Assembly: GCF_047730175.1 (NCBI RefSeq)
Contig: NZ_CP159833.1
Span: forward strand, 186,001 to 250,000
DNA length: 64,000 bases
Source: Marifrigoribacter sp047730175
GTDB lineage: Bacteria; Bacteroidota; Bacteroidia; Flavobacteriales; Flavobacteriaceae
Reading direction: 5' to 3'
The position numbers and the translations under genes were made by a program. Below, piece after piece: positions 51,998 to 61,507 of the stretch. Under the pieces are notes generated by a model that saw nothing but the letters and a program-made list of their open reading frames with translations, did not search any database and had not been told where the DNA came from. The stretch's first letter is position 1; the number at the start of each line of letters is the position of its first letter.

Positions 51998-53422
51998 ATG
52001 GAGAGTATCAGTATTTTCGACATGTTAAAGATTGGAGTAGGTCCATCCAGTTCGCATACCTTAGGTCCTTGGCGCGCAGCAGGCAGATGGATTGAAGAGC
52101 TAAAATCTAAAGGAGTATTTACAGAAATCGAAAGTGTTTCAGTCGATTTATTTGGTTCTCTTTCGTTAACAGGAAAAGGCCATGCTACCGACATTGCTAT
52201 TCTTTTAGGATTATCAGGTTTTGATCCTGTCACCTTTCCGACGGAAAAAATAGACAGCACTATTGCTAGAATTAAATCGGAACAGGTATTAACTCTTAAC
52301 AGCGAAAAAGATATTCCTTTTCATTCTGAAAAAAATATTACATTCCATCGTAAATTCTTAGAATTTCACCCTAACGGAATGACTTTTCATGCCTTCCTGA
52401 AAAATGGAACTAAGAAATCGGCTACCTACTATTCCATTGGAGGTGGTTTTGTTGTAAAAAAAGAACGTAAACGTGCAAAAAAGAAAATTGAAATATTTTC
52501 ACATTTTCCTTATCCTATTCAAAAAGCAACTGAATTATTAGCCTATTGTAAGGCTGAAGAAAAAAGTGTTTCAGAAATAGTCCTAGAAAATGAAAAATCA
52601 CTTCGTTCAGAAGAAAAAATAAATAGCAAGATAGAGGCTATATGGCAAGTAATGCTTGAATCTATGTATTTAGGATGTCATACCGAAGGAACTTTACCAG
52701 GAGGCCTAAATGTTCACCGAAGAGCATATGATATGCATAAAAAATTGATCAGTAATGTTCCTTATTCCAATACGAAAGAATGGCTTGAATCGATTAGACA
52801 TACAGAGGTTAAATTTAGACAAATATTAAAATGGGTTTCTTGCTTTGCCTTATCGGTAAATGAAGTAAATGCCTCATTAGGAAGAGTTGTAACGGCACCT
52901 ACCAATGGAAGTGCGGGAGTTATACCAGCCGTCTTGATGTATTATTTAGTGATAGAAAATCACGAAGCAGGTTTCGATGAAATAAAAAAGTTTTTACTCG
53001 TCAGTGGCGAAATAGGAAGCTTATTTAAAAAAGGAGCAACTATTTCAGCGGCTATGGGAGGCTGTCAAGCAGAAATTGGAGTGTCCTCAGCAATGGCTGC
53101 AGGAGCTTTAACTGAGCTTATGGGCGGTACTCCAGAACAAGTATCAATTGCAAGTGAAATAGCTATGGAACATCATTTAGGAATGACCTGTGATCCTATT
53201 GGCGGATTGGTACAAATACCTTGTATAGAGCGTAATGCGATGGGAGCCATTAAAGCTATTAATGCATGTGAAATGGCATTAGATAGTGATCCAACAAAAG
53301 CAAAAGTTCCTTTAGACAAAGTAATTGAAACCATGTGGGAAACCGCTAAGGACATGAACACAAAATACAAAGAAACAAGCGAAGGTGGTTTAGCTGTAAA
53401 AGTAAGTTTGAGCGACTGTTAG
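51998..53422 (+). CDS. sdaA: L-serine ammonia-lyase, iron-sulfur type
   Basis: 474 aa single-chain form. The N-terminal beta domain begins SISIFDMLKIGVGPSSSHTL; the C-terminal alpha domain has GRVVTAPTNGSAGVIPAVL. The iron-sulfur cysteines are in AAMGGCQAEIG, GMTCDPIGG and VQIPCIERNAMG, as in E. coli SdaA. It deaminates serine to pyruvate and ammonia. It is divergent from umuDC across the palindrome and ends 1 base before the NTF2-like relic on the other strand. Confidence 0.95.
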   Translation: MESISIFDMLKIGVGPSSSHTLGPWRAAGRWIEELKSKGVFTEIESVSVDLFGSLSLTGKGHATDIAILLGLSGFDPVTFPTEKIDSTIARIKSEQVLTLNSEKDIPFHSEKNITFHRKFLEFHPNGMTFHAFLKNGTKKSATYYSIGGGFVVKKERKRAKKKIEIFSHFPYPIQKATELLAYCKAEEKSVSEIVLENEKSLRSEEKINSKIEAIWQVMLESMYLGCHTEGTLPGGLNVHRRAYDMHKKLISNVPYSNTKEWLESIRHTEVKFRQILKWVSCFALSVNEVNASLGRVVTAPTNGSAGVIPAVLMYYLVIENHEAGFDEIKKFLLVSGEIGSLFKKGATISAAMGGCQAEIGVSSAMAAGALTELMGGTPEQVSIASEIAMEHHLGMTCDPIGGLVQIPCIERNAMGAIKAINACEMALDSDPTKAKVPLDKVIETMWETAKDMNTKYKETSEGGLAVKVSLSDC

Positions 53423-53423
53423 C

Positions 53424-53887
53424 TTACTCCTGTTTACAACTAGTTCTTCTTCTTGAATCTATAAGGTGAACAATTTTACAACCTTCATCAGTTTTAGCTA
53501 AAGTAAAAGCATTGGCTCCACAATGACTAAATTTGTCATTCAGCCAAAATTCATAGGGAGTCCAGACATGTGCTAGATTACCATCTATTTGAACTTTATA
53601 ATCTAATAGACGTTCCTCCCATTTATCAGCTTCAGATCGATTGCCAATGGTTTTTATAAAACTATCCATCATACTGTCTACAATTCTATTGCTTCCATCT
53701 TTAGATGCAAAACAGTTTGTGTAGCTATATTGCCTAGTACCACAGATTTCATTTGTAGGGTATCTCCTTTATGAAATCCTTCAAAAAAAGTATCTATTAC
53801 TTGCTTAGCATCTTCTTCAGAAAAAGAATCTTGCGCAAATAATAGGGAGCTAAACAAAAAAGAAAGTGATAAAAGAAACAGTTTCAT
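53424..53887 (-). pseudogene. secreted NTF2-like protein gene broken by one frameshift
   Basis: Two overlapping frames make one protein. The 5' part has a signal peptide (MKLFLLSLSFLFSSLLFAQ) and IDTFFEGFHKGDTLQMKSVV. The 3' part continues GSNRIVDSMMDSFIKTIGNR, then DGNLAHVWTPYEFWLNDKFS and a C-terminal Cys. The frames join near 53710, where a run of four T on the coding strand needs one more base to restore the reading frame. The fold is the NTF2-like/DUF4440 type seen as about 150-aa secreted proteins in flavobacteria. This is either a recent mutation or a sequencing error. Confidence 0.8.
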
Positions 53888-53921
53888 AATTAATATTCTA
53901 ATAATTGAGTATCAAAATTAG

Positions 53922-53929
53922 TACTTTTG
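53922..53929 (+). promoter_or_regulatory. -7 element of panB
   Basis: TACTTTTG fits TAnnTTTG, 24 bases before the panB ATG. Confidence 0.45.
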
Positions 53930-53953
53930 TTTCTCATTTTGTAATAAATCTAT

Positions 53954-54772
53954 ATGTCGACAGCAAAAAAAGAGTACAAACGCATTACTACTAAGACATT
54001 AGTAGACATGAAGCGTAGAGGTGAAAAGATATCTATGCTTACCGCTTATGATTATACCATGGCTAAAATTGTGGATAATGCAGGGATAGATGTAATTTTA
54101 GTAGGAGATTCAGCTTCAAACGTGATGGCGGGCCATGAAACAACCTTACCAATTACCTTGGATCAAATGATCTATCATGCTTCATCTGTGGTTAGAGGTA
54201 TTGAAAGAAGTCTTGTTGTTGTGGATTTACCTTTTGGAACGTATCAGAGTGATCCTAAAGAGGCTTTACGTTCTGCTATTCGAATTATGAAAGAAAGTGG
54301 GGGACATTCAGTTAAATTAGAAGGTGGAAAAGAAATTAAAGATTCTATTAAAAAAATATTAAATGCAGGGATTCCTGTTATGGGGCATTTGGGACTTACG
54401 CCTCAATCTATTTATAAGTTTGGAACGTATACCGTTCGAGCTAAAGAAGAAGAAGAAGCTGAAAAACTAAAAGAAGATGCAATCATGCTAGAACAAACAG
54501 GATGTTTTGCAATTGTTCTTGAAAAAGTTCCTGCAAAACTTGCTGAAGAAGTAGCCAAAAGTGTTAGCATACCAATTATAGGAATTGGAGCAGGAAATGG
54601 TGTGGACGGACAAGTGTTGGTTACGCATGATATGCTTGGAATGACTCATGAATTTAATCCTCGTTTTTTAAGAAGATACCTAGATATGTATGCTGAAATG
54701 ACTACCGCTTTTCAACAATATGGAAAAGATGTAAAGAGTGGTGATTTCCCTAATGAAAAAGAATTATATTAA
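53954..54772 (+). CDS. panB: 3-methyl-2-oxobutanoate hydroxymethyltransferase
   Basis: 272 aa TIM barrel. Motifs: MLTAYDYTMAKIVDNAGID, LVGDSASNVMAGHETTLPIT (metal and substrate residues), VKLEGG, GHLGLTPQSI and GIGAGNGVDGQVLVTHDMLG. It adds a hydroxymethyl group from methylene-tetrahydrofolate to ketoisovalerate in pantothenate synthesis. The stop codon overlaps the ATG of the following pseudouridine synthase by one base, so the two are co-translated although functionally unrelated. Confidence 0.96.
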   Translation: MSTAKKEYKRITTKTLVDMKRRGEKISMLTAYDYTMAKIVDNAGIDVILVGDSASNVMAGHETTLPITLDQMIYHASSVVRGIERSLVVVDLPFGTYQSDPKEALRSAIRIMKESGGHSVKLEGGKEIKDSIKKILNAGIPVMGHLGLTPQSIYKFGTYTVRAKEEEEAEKLKEDAIMLEQTGCFAIVLEKVPAKLAEEVAKSVSIPIIGIGAGNGVDGQVLVTHDMLGMTHEFNPRFLRRYLDMYAEMTTAFQQYGKDVKSGDFPNEKELY

Positions 54773-55458
54773 TGCATACAACTCCTGATAACCTTCAAGT
54801 ATTGTTTGAAGACAATCATCTAATCATCGTTAATAAACGGGTGGGTGATATCGTTCAAGGTGATAAAACTGGAGATGATCCTCTTTCAGAAATTGTAAAA
54901 AAATACATTGCTAAAAAATACGATAAGCCTGGAGCTGTTTATTTAGGAGTGGTCCATCGTATAGATCGCCCAACAAGTGGTATTGTTGTTTTTGCAAGAA
55001 CTACGAAAGCTTTAACGCGACTTAATAAATTGTTTTCAGAAAGAGAAGCAAAGAAAACGTATTGGGCTATTGTTAAAAATACACCTCCAAATGAGGAAGA
55101 CAGACTGTCCCATTATTTAATACGTAATGCTAAACAGAATAAGTCGTATGCTCATAAAAAGGAAGTTCCAAATAGTAAACTAGCTACGCTTAACTATCAA
55201 ATTATAAAAAAACTAGATCGTTATATTTTATTGGAAATCGATTTAGAAACAGGTAGACATCATCAAATTCGATCACAGTTAACAGCTATAGGCTGTCCTA
55301 TCAAAGGAGATTTAAAATATGGATTTGATCGAAGCAATAAAAATGGAGGAATACATTTACATGCCCGTAAGTTAGAGTTTATACATCCAGTTAAAAATGA
55401 AGAAATTATAATTGAAGCACCTTTACCAAAAGACCCGCTTTGGGATGCTTGTACTTAA
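54772..55458 (+). CDS. RluA-family pseudouridine synthase
   Basis: 228 aa without an S4 domain. The catalytic motif is VVHRIDRPTSGIVVFARTT (active Asp in HRID), with LLEIDLETGRHHQIRSQLTA and IKGDLKYGF following. The size and absence of S4 suit the TruC/RluC-like short forms; the target RNA cannot be told. It is coupled to panB and ends 4 bases inside the convergent response regulator gene. Confidence 0.92.
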   Translation: MHTTPDNLQVLFEDNHLIIVNKRVGDIVQGDKTGDDPLSEIVKKYIAKKYDKPGAVYLGVVHRIDRPTSGIVVFARTTKALTRLNKLFSEREAKKTYWAIVKNTPPNEEDRLSHYLIRNAKQNKSYAHKKEVPNSKLATLNYQIIKKLDRYILLEIDLETGRHHQIRSQLTAIGCPIKGDLKYGFDRSNKNGGIHLHARKLEFIHPVKNEEIIIEAPLPKDPLWDACT

Positions 55459-56111
55459 ACTTTAAATAAATTATTCTTTAAAGCATAAATAACAAGTCCT
55501 ACTCTATTTTTAATATTTAAACTCCTAAATAAATCATTTCGATATCCATCAATCGTCTTTGGGCTTAAATTCATTTCTTCAGCAATTTCCTTATAAGTCA
55601 TTTCTGTACAAGCAAACTTTAAGAAAGTTATTTCATTGTCTTTGAGAAAGTGCTCCTTAACTTCATTTTTTGGTTGAAGAGAATGCAACAAGGTTTCGGC
55701 TACTTTATCGGAATGATAATATCCTTTTTCAATGACTTCATTTAAAGCTACTTTTAATTTTTCGGGGTGAATATCTTTAAGCAAATATCCATTGGCTCCA
55801 TTACGCAACATCTTTAAAATAACTTGTTCATCATCTTCCATAGAAAGTGCTAACACCTTTACATCTGGATGATTTTCTGAAAGCCATTCCATGGTTTCAA
55901 AACCATTCATAACAGGCATATTGATGTCTAAAAGAATAACATCTGGTAGTTCTGATTCAAGTTTAAATTTTTGTTGTAATGCAACGCCATTCTTAGCATG
56001 GTATAATACTTTAAAGCCTGAAAAAGTATTAACAAGTTTCTCTAATGATCCAGCAAATAATAAATGATCATCGACAATGACAATTTTATGTGTATAGGTA
56101 TTAGCTTTCAT
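55455..56111 (-). CDS. NarL/FixJ-family response regulator
   Basis: 218 aa. The receiver domain (about residues 10-128) has IVDDHLLF acidic residues, the phospho-acceptor Asp in VILLDINMPVMNGFE and the Lys in YLLKDI. The LuxR-type helix-turn-helix (about 152-212) contains YKEIAEEMNLSPKTIDGYRN. It is a DNA-binding regulator activated by the adjacent kinase, whose gene overlaps it by 11 bases. Targets unknown. Confidence 0.93.
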   Translation of the reverse strand: MKANTYTHKIVIVDDHLLFAGSLEKLVNTFSGFKVLYHAKNGVALQQKFKLESELPDVILLDINMPVMNGFETMEWLSENHPDVKVLALSMEDDEQVILKMLRNGANGYLLKDIHPEKLKVALNEVIEKGYYHSDKVAETLLHSLQPKNEVKEHFLKDNEITFLKFACTEMTYKEIAEEMNLSPKTIDGYRNDLFRSLNIKNRVGLVIYALKNNLFKV

Positions 56112-56883
56112 ATTTATAGGGGTATTTTAAATATAATTTAGTTCCGTTTCCTATGTCTGATTTTAGTAAAAAGTCTGCTTCTAATAATTCTGCTCTCGCC
56201 TTCATAGTTTGCATTCCTGAACTCTGAGTTTTTTCAGAAATGTTAAATCCAACTCCATCATCTATTGCATTAATTATCAATGAATGCTCTTTATAATCTA
56301 AAGTTACACTTAATCTACTTGCTTTTGCATGTTTAATTACATTGGATAAAAATTCTTGCAAAATTCTAAAAATTAATATCCCATTTTCATTATCTAATGT
56401 CACAACTTCCCCTTTAATATTAAAGGATGCATCTAAAAATTTCAATCTATTAAACCGTTCAATCTCAATATTTAAAGAGGTAATCAATCCATTTTTTAAT
56501 ATAACATCATTATTTAAAATTTTAGATAATGATCTAATTTCCTGAACTGCTTCAGATACTACTCCTTTAGTTTCGGATACTTGCTCCTTAAATTCTTTCG
56601 GAATCGTATCATTTAATATATTCAATTGTAGATTAACCACCGACAATAATTGTCCTACATTATCATGTAGTTCCCAAGCAATATTTTTAAAAGTTTGTTC
56701 CTGTATTTCAAGTTGTGAAGTTGTTAGTTCCTTTTCATATTTTTGTTTTGCCTCTAATCTTTCCATTAATAATTTATTTGTTCTTCGTTGGAAAGCAATA
56801 AAAAATATGATTACAAATGAAACCAATAGAAATATAGTGGCAACAACATATATTATTAATAAGACTTCTTCTTCGTTTGACAT
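56101..56883 (-). CDS. sensor histidine kinase of the NarX/DegS (HisKA_3) type
   Basis: 260 aa with one N-terminal transmembrane helix (about residues 6-30) and almost no extracytoplasmic part. A coiled-coil stretch leads to the phospho-acceptor ELHDNVGQLLSVVNLQLNIL. The ATPase domain has EFLSNVIKHAKAS (N box), DDGVGF (G1) and SSGMQTMKARAELL (G2 region). Lacking its own sensory domain, it probably takes input from the membrane protein encoded just upstream, whose gene overlaps it by 28 bases. Confidence 0.92.
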   Translation of the reverse strand: MSNEEEVLLIIYVVATIFLLVSFVIIFFIAFQRRTNKLLMERLEAKQKYEKELTTSQLEIQEQTFKNIAWELHDNVGQLLSVVNLQLNILNDTIPKEFKEQVSETKGVVSEAVQEIRSLSKILNNDVILKNGLITSLNIEIERFNRLKFLDASFNIKGEVVTLDNENGILIFRILQEFLSNVIKHAKASRLSVTLDYKEHSLIINAIDDGVGFNISEKTQSSGMQTMKARAELLEADFLLKSDIGNGTKLYLKYPYKYES

Positions 56884-57572
56884 ACAATAAAACCAATTAT
56901 ATAAACTGAATACATAAAAATATTAGCATACAATAATAAACTAACTTGTAAATTAATGAATAAATCATTTCCAGCTTTAAAAAACTCCGAAAAAATAGAT
57001 ATAGGTGTAATACATAAATAAAATATTAATGTGCCAACGGAAATATAAAAAGGTAAAAAATGCTTAATTTTTAATATTGTATCACTTTTCAATAATTCAA
57101 GATAAAAAAAGATAACACTAACAAGCAATAGCAATGTACCTGTAACTACAGTAAATTTAGAGTCCTCATAGAAAAATGCATTTGTAAAAAGTAAATATGC
57201 AATTGAAGAAATAAGAAATAAGAAAGATAATATTTTTAATATTTTCTTTCTTAGCTTATTCTTTAAATGGCACCTAAAATATAGCATAAAAAACAAAACA
57301 CTAGCTACAGAATAGATATTATAAATCCATCTATTATCTTCAAAAACAGTGTTCTCTACAAATGAAAAATATTGATAGTTAGAAAAATATGCCACAGGTG
57401 CATAAGCACCAATAATTTCAACAAATAATGTGAACCATAAAAAGAGAATCAAATACTTTTCTGATTTATTATTTTTTGCATTTTTTTTTAAATAATAGGT
57501 ACCTGCTAAGGCAGCTATTAATTCCATCAAATTAACTGGAATTACATTTATTAAATAATCACTTATTTCCAA
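56856..57572 (-). CDS. polytopic membrane protein coupled to the histidine kinase
   Basis: 238 aa with seven or eight hydrophobic helices and short loops (for example YLILFLWFTLFVEIIGAYAP and FINLQVSLLLYANIFMYSVY). There is no known enzyme motif. It overlaps the kinase gene by 28 bases, so the products are made together. A multi-helix protein beside a kinase without a sensor domain is a good candidate for the sensor or ligand-binding partner, but this is inference from position and topology. Confidence 0.75.
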   Translation of the reverse strand: MEISDYLINVIPVNLMELIAALAGTYYLKKNAKNNKSEKYLILFLWFTLFVEIIGAYAPVAYFSNYQYFSFVENTVFEDNRWIYNIYSVASVLFFMLYFRCHLKNKLRKKILKILSFLFLISSIAYLLFTNAFFYEDSKFTVVTGTLLLLVSVIFFYLELLKSDTILKIKHFLPFYISVGTLIFYLCITPISIFSEFFKAGNDLFINLQVSLLLYANIFMYSVYIIGFIVCQTKKKSY

Positions 57573-57574
57573 TG

Positions 57575-57931
57575 TTAATATATATTAGGAGGCCAACCAT
57601 TTCCAGCTTTATTAAAAGGTGAAATATCATAATCATTATTTGAGTCAGCATCACCAGAATCTGTCGCTGATAAGAAAACCGTAGCTCTTGTAGATTTAGC
57701 ATCATTGTAGGATGCAAAATATATTCGAACACCTGGATTAGCAATACCCTTTTTTAAAGATTGACTTTTTACATAGGCTAAAAATTCTTCCAACTCTGCT
57801 ACACTATAGACAACTTCTCTACTATCTTCTTCATTTCTTAAATTTTGTATACTTGTGCCTCTGGAATTCACCCAGTTATCTTGAAGTGTTCTTGCTTCTT
57901 GAACTGAAATACATTTAATTGGCTTATTCAT
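57575..57931 (-). CDS. conserved hypothetical protein, first gene of the kinase operon
   Basis: 118 aa, soluble, no signal peptide. It contains SVQEARTLQDNWVNSRG, YSVAELEEFLAYVKSQ and GVRIYFASYNDAK, and ends with a Pro/Asn-rich NGWPPNIY. I associate this pattern with a flavobacterial family of unknown function. It lies 2 bases before the membrane protein gene, completing a four-gene unit with the kinase and regulator. A cytoplasmic accessory or sensory role is possible. Confidence 0.72.
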   Translation of the reverse strand: MNKPIKCISVQEARTLQDNWVNSRGTSIQNLRNEEDSREVVYSVAELEEFLAYVKSQSLKKGIANPGVRIYFASYNDAKSTRATVFLSATDSGDADSNNDYDISPFNKAGNGWPPNIY

Positions 57932-58261
57932 TATAGTTTTTTTTAAGTTTTACATTTTAAAAATATGCATAAACTTTAGACTAACACCTATGCAAACCCA
58001 AAAAACAGGGAAAACCCTATTTTTTATACTAGTGTTTTCCCTTTTGTTTTGATCTAATTTTCCTATTTTTTTTTTATAAAAAAAATACTCAATCAGGTAA
58101 TTTCCTGTTGTTGTGATAGATATGAAATGATAGTTTTGGTACTGTTATTCATAAATAAAGATTTAAAATCATTCACTTAAAAGTGAAACATTAACTAACA
58201 ATATCATAATTGAGGGTATTAAGAAAAGATACCTAAAAGAAGATAGGTTATTCTAAAAACT
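57932..58261. other. gene-free gap upstream of the kinase operon
   Basis: AT-rich, with long T runs and no supported frame. The control region of the kinase operon must be in the first part, but no TAnnTTTG box was found. The gap ends at a terminator. Confidence 0.4.
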
Positions 58262-58294
58262 AAAAAAGCAGGATACAAATTATCCTGCTTTTTT
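58262..58294 (-). terminator. terminator of the M16 protease gene
   Basis: A perfect 14-bp stem (AAAAAAGCAGGATA / TATCCTGCTTTTTT) with loop CAAAT, 25 bases past the stop codon; symmetrical, so it can work on both strands. Confidence 0.88.
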
Positions 58295-58318
58295 AGTTTT
58301 TATGAGTTAGTAATATAA

Positions 58319-61186
58319 TTACATTTTCACATCATCCAATTTTACTTCCTCTCCCTCTTTATTCATAAGTTTTACTTCATCAAAGCCCATATCTTTAAAT
58401 TGAGCAAATTGAGTTGCTGCATCACCAACAATTACATAAGCCATCTTAGATTCATCTAAATAGGTATTTGCTAATTGCTTGTGCTGTTCTAAGGTCATAT
58501 TATTGATTATACTTTCTTCGCCTTCTATATAATTTGATGGCAAACTATAGGTACTCATTTCTTGTAACATTCCTAAAAGAGAGCGTTGAGTTTCAAATCT
58601 ACGTGCATTCGATTTAATTAATGCATTTTTAGTAAACTCTAAATCTTCCGCACTAATTCCTTCTTTATATTTAGCAATTTGATCTTTAAAAATTTGAACA
58701 GATTCACCTGTAGTATTCGTTCTTACACTAGAAGATGCAGTAAATGTACCTGGTATTTTAGAGCCACTAAAATTAGTTCTAGCCCCATACGTATACCCCT
58801 TTTCTTCTCTTAAAATAAGATTTACATTCCCTGAAAAAGAACCTCCTAATTTATAATTCATTACCTCAGTAGCATAAAAATCTTTATTGGTTCTAGGTAA
58901 AGAAATATATCCAATATTAATTACTGATTGTTTTGCATTTGGAATATCCACGAAATATAATGATGCTTTATCTCTATTATTTTCAATAGGAAATTCAGGA
59001 ATAGCAACCTCCTTAGCTGCCCAGTTTTTATTTAAACTACTTAAAGATGCTAGCGTTTTTTCTTTATTGATTTTACCTACAATATGAAACTTACTTATCG
59101 ACGGCGAGAAATTTTTAGTATAAAACTCTTTTAAGTGATCTATTGTAATTGCTTCTACTGAAGCAACTGTACCTATTGTTGGATAGCTAAAGATATGATT
59201 TTTACCATATAAAAGTTTATTATAAACTCTACTAGCTACTGTACTTGGATCTGCATCTGATCGTTTAATTTGATTGACAGTTCTAGTTTTAATTCTAGCA
59301 AATTCTTCTTCATCCCATCTAGGTTGCAATAAAATTTCTTCAATTAAAGCAATGGTTTTATCTAAATTTCTAACTAAAGTATTCCCTCTAATAACAATTG
59401 ATTCATTGGTTGTAAACATATTAATGCTTGCTCCTAACATTTCAATTTCTTCTTCTAATTCAGCTGGAGTTTTATTAACTGTTCCTTCCATCATGATGTC
59501 AGTCATTAAATTAGCAACACCATTGTTATTTTTATCATCTAATAAATGACCTCCTTCAATTACCAAACTAAAGTTAACAGTAGGAATTTCATTTTGCTCC
59601 ATTCCATATACTTCCATTCCATTTTCTAGTGTTGTAGTCCAACTTTCAGGAATATTTAACTTTGGTGAGATTCCTTGAGCTGGTTCTATAGAACGATCAA
59701 AATTAGAAGGTGTTTTTGCAATTTCTTCTTTAGAATCTTCAACAGTCTTTGCTACATTTTCTTTAATCTCTTCTTCAACAACAGCAGCCTTTTCAGAATT
59801 ATCAGCAATTAATTCTAATTTCCCTTTAGGGACAAAGCTTGTCATAATAAACGGTTTGTTCTTTATGTATTTATTATACACTCTCATTACATCCTCCTTG
59901 GTTACCTTTTTGATATTTTCAATATCTGTTTCAATAAATCCAGGGTCACCAGCAAAATTATTATAGATAGCTAATTGAAATGATTTTCCTAATACACTAC
60001 TAATTCCATTGTAAAATCCAGTTTCTAATCCTGCTTTAATTCGTTCGACATCACGATCTGTTACTTCATCTTTTTCAAACATTGTAAAAGCTTCCATAAT
60101 TCCAGCTTCAACATTATTTAGGTTTTCACCATTATTCGCAGTAATTACTATATGAAATTCACCCGCTAGTTCTTGTGAATTATTATACGCAGTCGTTCTT
60201 GAAGTAAGGTCTTTTTCTTTAACTAACACTTTATATAAAGGAGCTTTTTTTCCACTTGATAAAATTTCAGCAAGGAAATCTAATGCATAAGCATCATCTT
60301 CATATTGCTGAAGTGTTGGCCAAACCATATTTAATTGAGGAGTCGTCGCAAAATTATCTTCATGATACAGACGTCTAGTTTCAGCTAAAGTAACAGGCTG
60401 TGGCTCTAATGGTAAAACCTCTTCTCTTCTCTTTATTTCACCAAAATATTTTTCAATTAATGCTTTTGCATCCTCTTTTTCAAAATCTCCTGCCAATACT
60501 AATGTTGCATTGTTAGGTCCATAATATTTATTATAAAATTCTTTTACATCATCAATCGTAGCATTTTGAAGATCTACTAATTCACCTATCACTTGCCAGT
60601 TATATGGATGTCCTTCTGGATACATGTTTTTATCTAACACCCAATTGGTATGTCCATAAGGGTTATTATCTACACGTTGTCTTTTTTCATTTTGAACCAC
60701 TTCCTGTTGGTTATAAAAAGCTGATTCAGTAACGGTATTGATTAAAAATCCCATTCGATCACTTTCCAACCACATGATTGTTTCTAAAGCATTGTTAGGC
60801 ACAATTTCATAATAGATAGTTCCATCTTTCCAGGTTCCACCATTTAAAGTACCTCCGGCATCTTGGATTTTCTTAAAAAATTGATCTTGAGGAACATTTT
60901 CAGATTCTTGAAATAACACATGTTCAAATAAATGTGCAAAACCTGTTCTTCCGGTTTTTTCTCTATTAGATCCTACGCCATATTGAATCGCTAAGGAAAC
61001 AATAGGGTCACTTTTATCCTGATGCAAAACAACATCAAGTCCATTTTCAAGTTCGTATTTTTCAAATTCTATTGAAAAATTTGTGTCAACAACTTCACTT
61101 TCAGAAGTTGATTCTTTGCAAGAAATTGCGCTTATTGATATAGCTAACAAGGCAAATATCAAAGATTTAGTTGGAAGTCTTAACAT
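58319..61186 (-). CDS. M16 (insulinase/pitrilysin) zinc protease, double-domain lipoprotein
   Basis: 955 aa with a lipoprotein signal (lipobox ending at Cys23). Two M16 halves are fused. The first has the inverted zinc motif HLFEH (residues 85-89) and a distal Glu in TESAFYNQQEVVQNE. The second half (from about residue 515) lacks HxxEH and is the inactive lid, with the FSGNVNLILREEKGYTYGAR motif that closes on substrate. An acidic/lysine linker joins them (EEEIKENVAKTVEDSKEEIA). It degrades peptides in the periplasm or at the outer membrane surface. Confidence 0.92.
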   Translation of the reverse strand: MLRLPTKSLIFALLAISISAISCKESTSESEVVDTNFSIEFEKYELENGLDVVLHQDKSDPIVSLAIQYGVGSNREKTGRTGFAHLFEHVLFQESENVPQDQFFKKIQDAGGTLNGGTWKDGTIYYEIVPNNALETIMWLESDRMGFLINTVTESAFYNQQEVVQNEKRQRVDNNPYGHTNWVLDKNMYPEGHPYNWQVIGELVDLQNATIDDVKEFYNKYYGPNNATLVLAGDFEKEDAKALIEKYFGEIKRREEVLPLEPQPVTLAETRRLYHEDNFATTPQLNMVWPTLQQYEDDAYALDFLAEILSSGKKAPLYKVLVKEKDLTSRTTAYNNSQELAGEFHIVITANNGENLNNVEAGIMEAFTMFEKDEVTDRDVERIKAGLETGFYNGISSVLGKSFQLAIYNNFAGDPGFIETDIENIKKVTKEDVMRVYNKYIKNKPFIMTSFVPKGKLELIADNSEKAAVVEEEIKENVAKTVEDSKEEIAKTPSNFDRSIEPAQGISPKLNIPESWTTTLENGMEVYGMEQNEIPTVNFSLVIEGGHLLDDKNNNGVANLMTDIMMEGTVNKTPAELEEEIEMLGASINMFTTNESIVIRGNTLVRNLDKTIALIEEILLQPRWDEEEFARIKTRTVNQIKRSDADPSTVASRVYNKLLYGKNHIFSYPTIGTVASVEAITIDHLKEFYTKNFSPSISKFHIVGKINKEKTLASLSSLNKNWAAKEVAIPEFPIENNRDKASLYFVDIPNAKQSVINIGYISLPRTNKDFYATEVMNYKLGGSFSGNVNLILREEKGYTYGARTNFSGSKIPGTFTASSSVRTNTTGESVQIFKDQIAKYKEGISAEDLEFTKNALIKSNARRFETQRSLLGMLQEMSTYSLPSNYIEGEESIINNMTLEQHKQLANTYLDESKMAYVIVGDAATQFAQFKDMGFDEVKLMNKEGEEVKLDDVKM

Positions 61187-61507
61187 TTTAACTGGTTTTT
61201 AGAATTTTTGTTTAAAGGTACATTAGCCTAACTTTAATTCACTTAAAATATTGTTAAAAGGCATTAATACTCCTTCAAGAAACAACCCATTAAGTTCCTT
61301 AATCAACTATTTTTTTAGAAAAACGAATAACAACAATAACTATCTCAATTTAAGTATTTTTACTAACTATAAAGTCCAAATAATATACATTATGGTTTTG
61401 TTTCAATATTACCTCGATTCCATAAAGATGTAACTAATTGGGTTGCTTTTTCAAATTTGGATGCTTAATAGCTTCTTTTGTTTGCAATGAGAAAAGCATA
61501 GCGCCTT
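61187..61507. other. 321-base gap upstream of the M16 gene
   Basis: AT-rich, no supported frame. A minus-strand near-match to the -7 box (TACCTTTA, 61220-61213) may drive the M16 gene. No terminator hairpin was found after the ComM/YifB gene. Confidence 0.35.

Noticed and set aside
51877..52260. 127-codon minus-strand frame between umuD and sdaA
   Set aside because: It overlaps the conserved sdaA start and the palindrome, and its translation has no family features.
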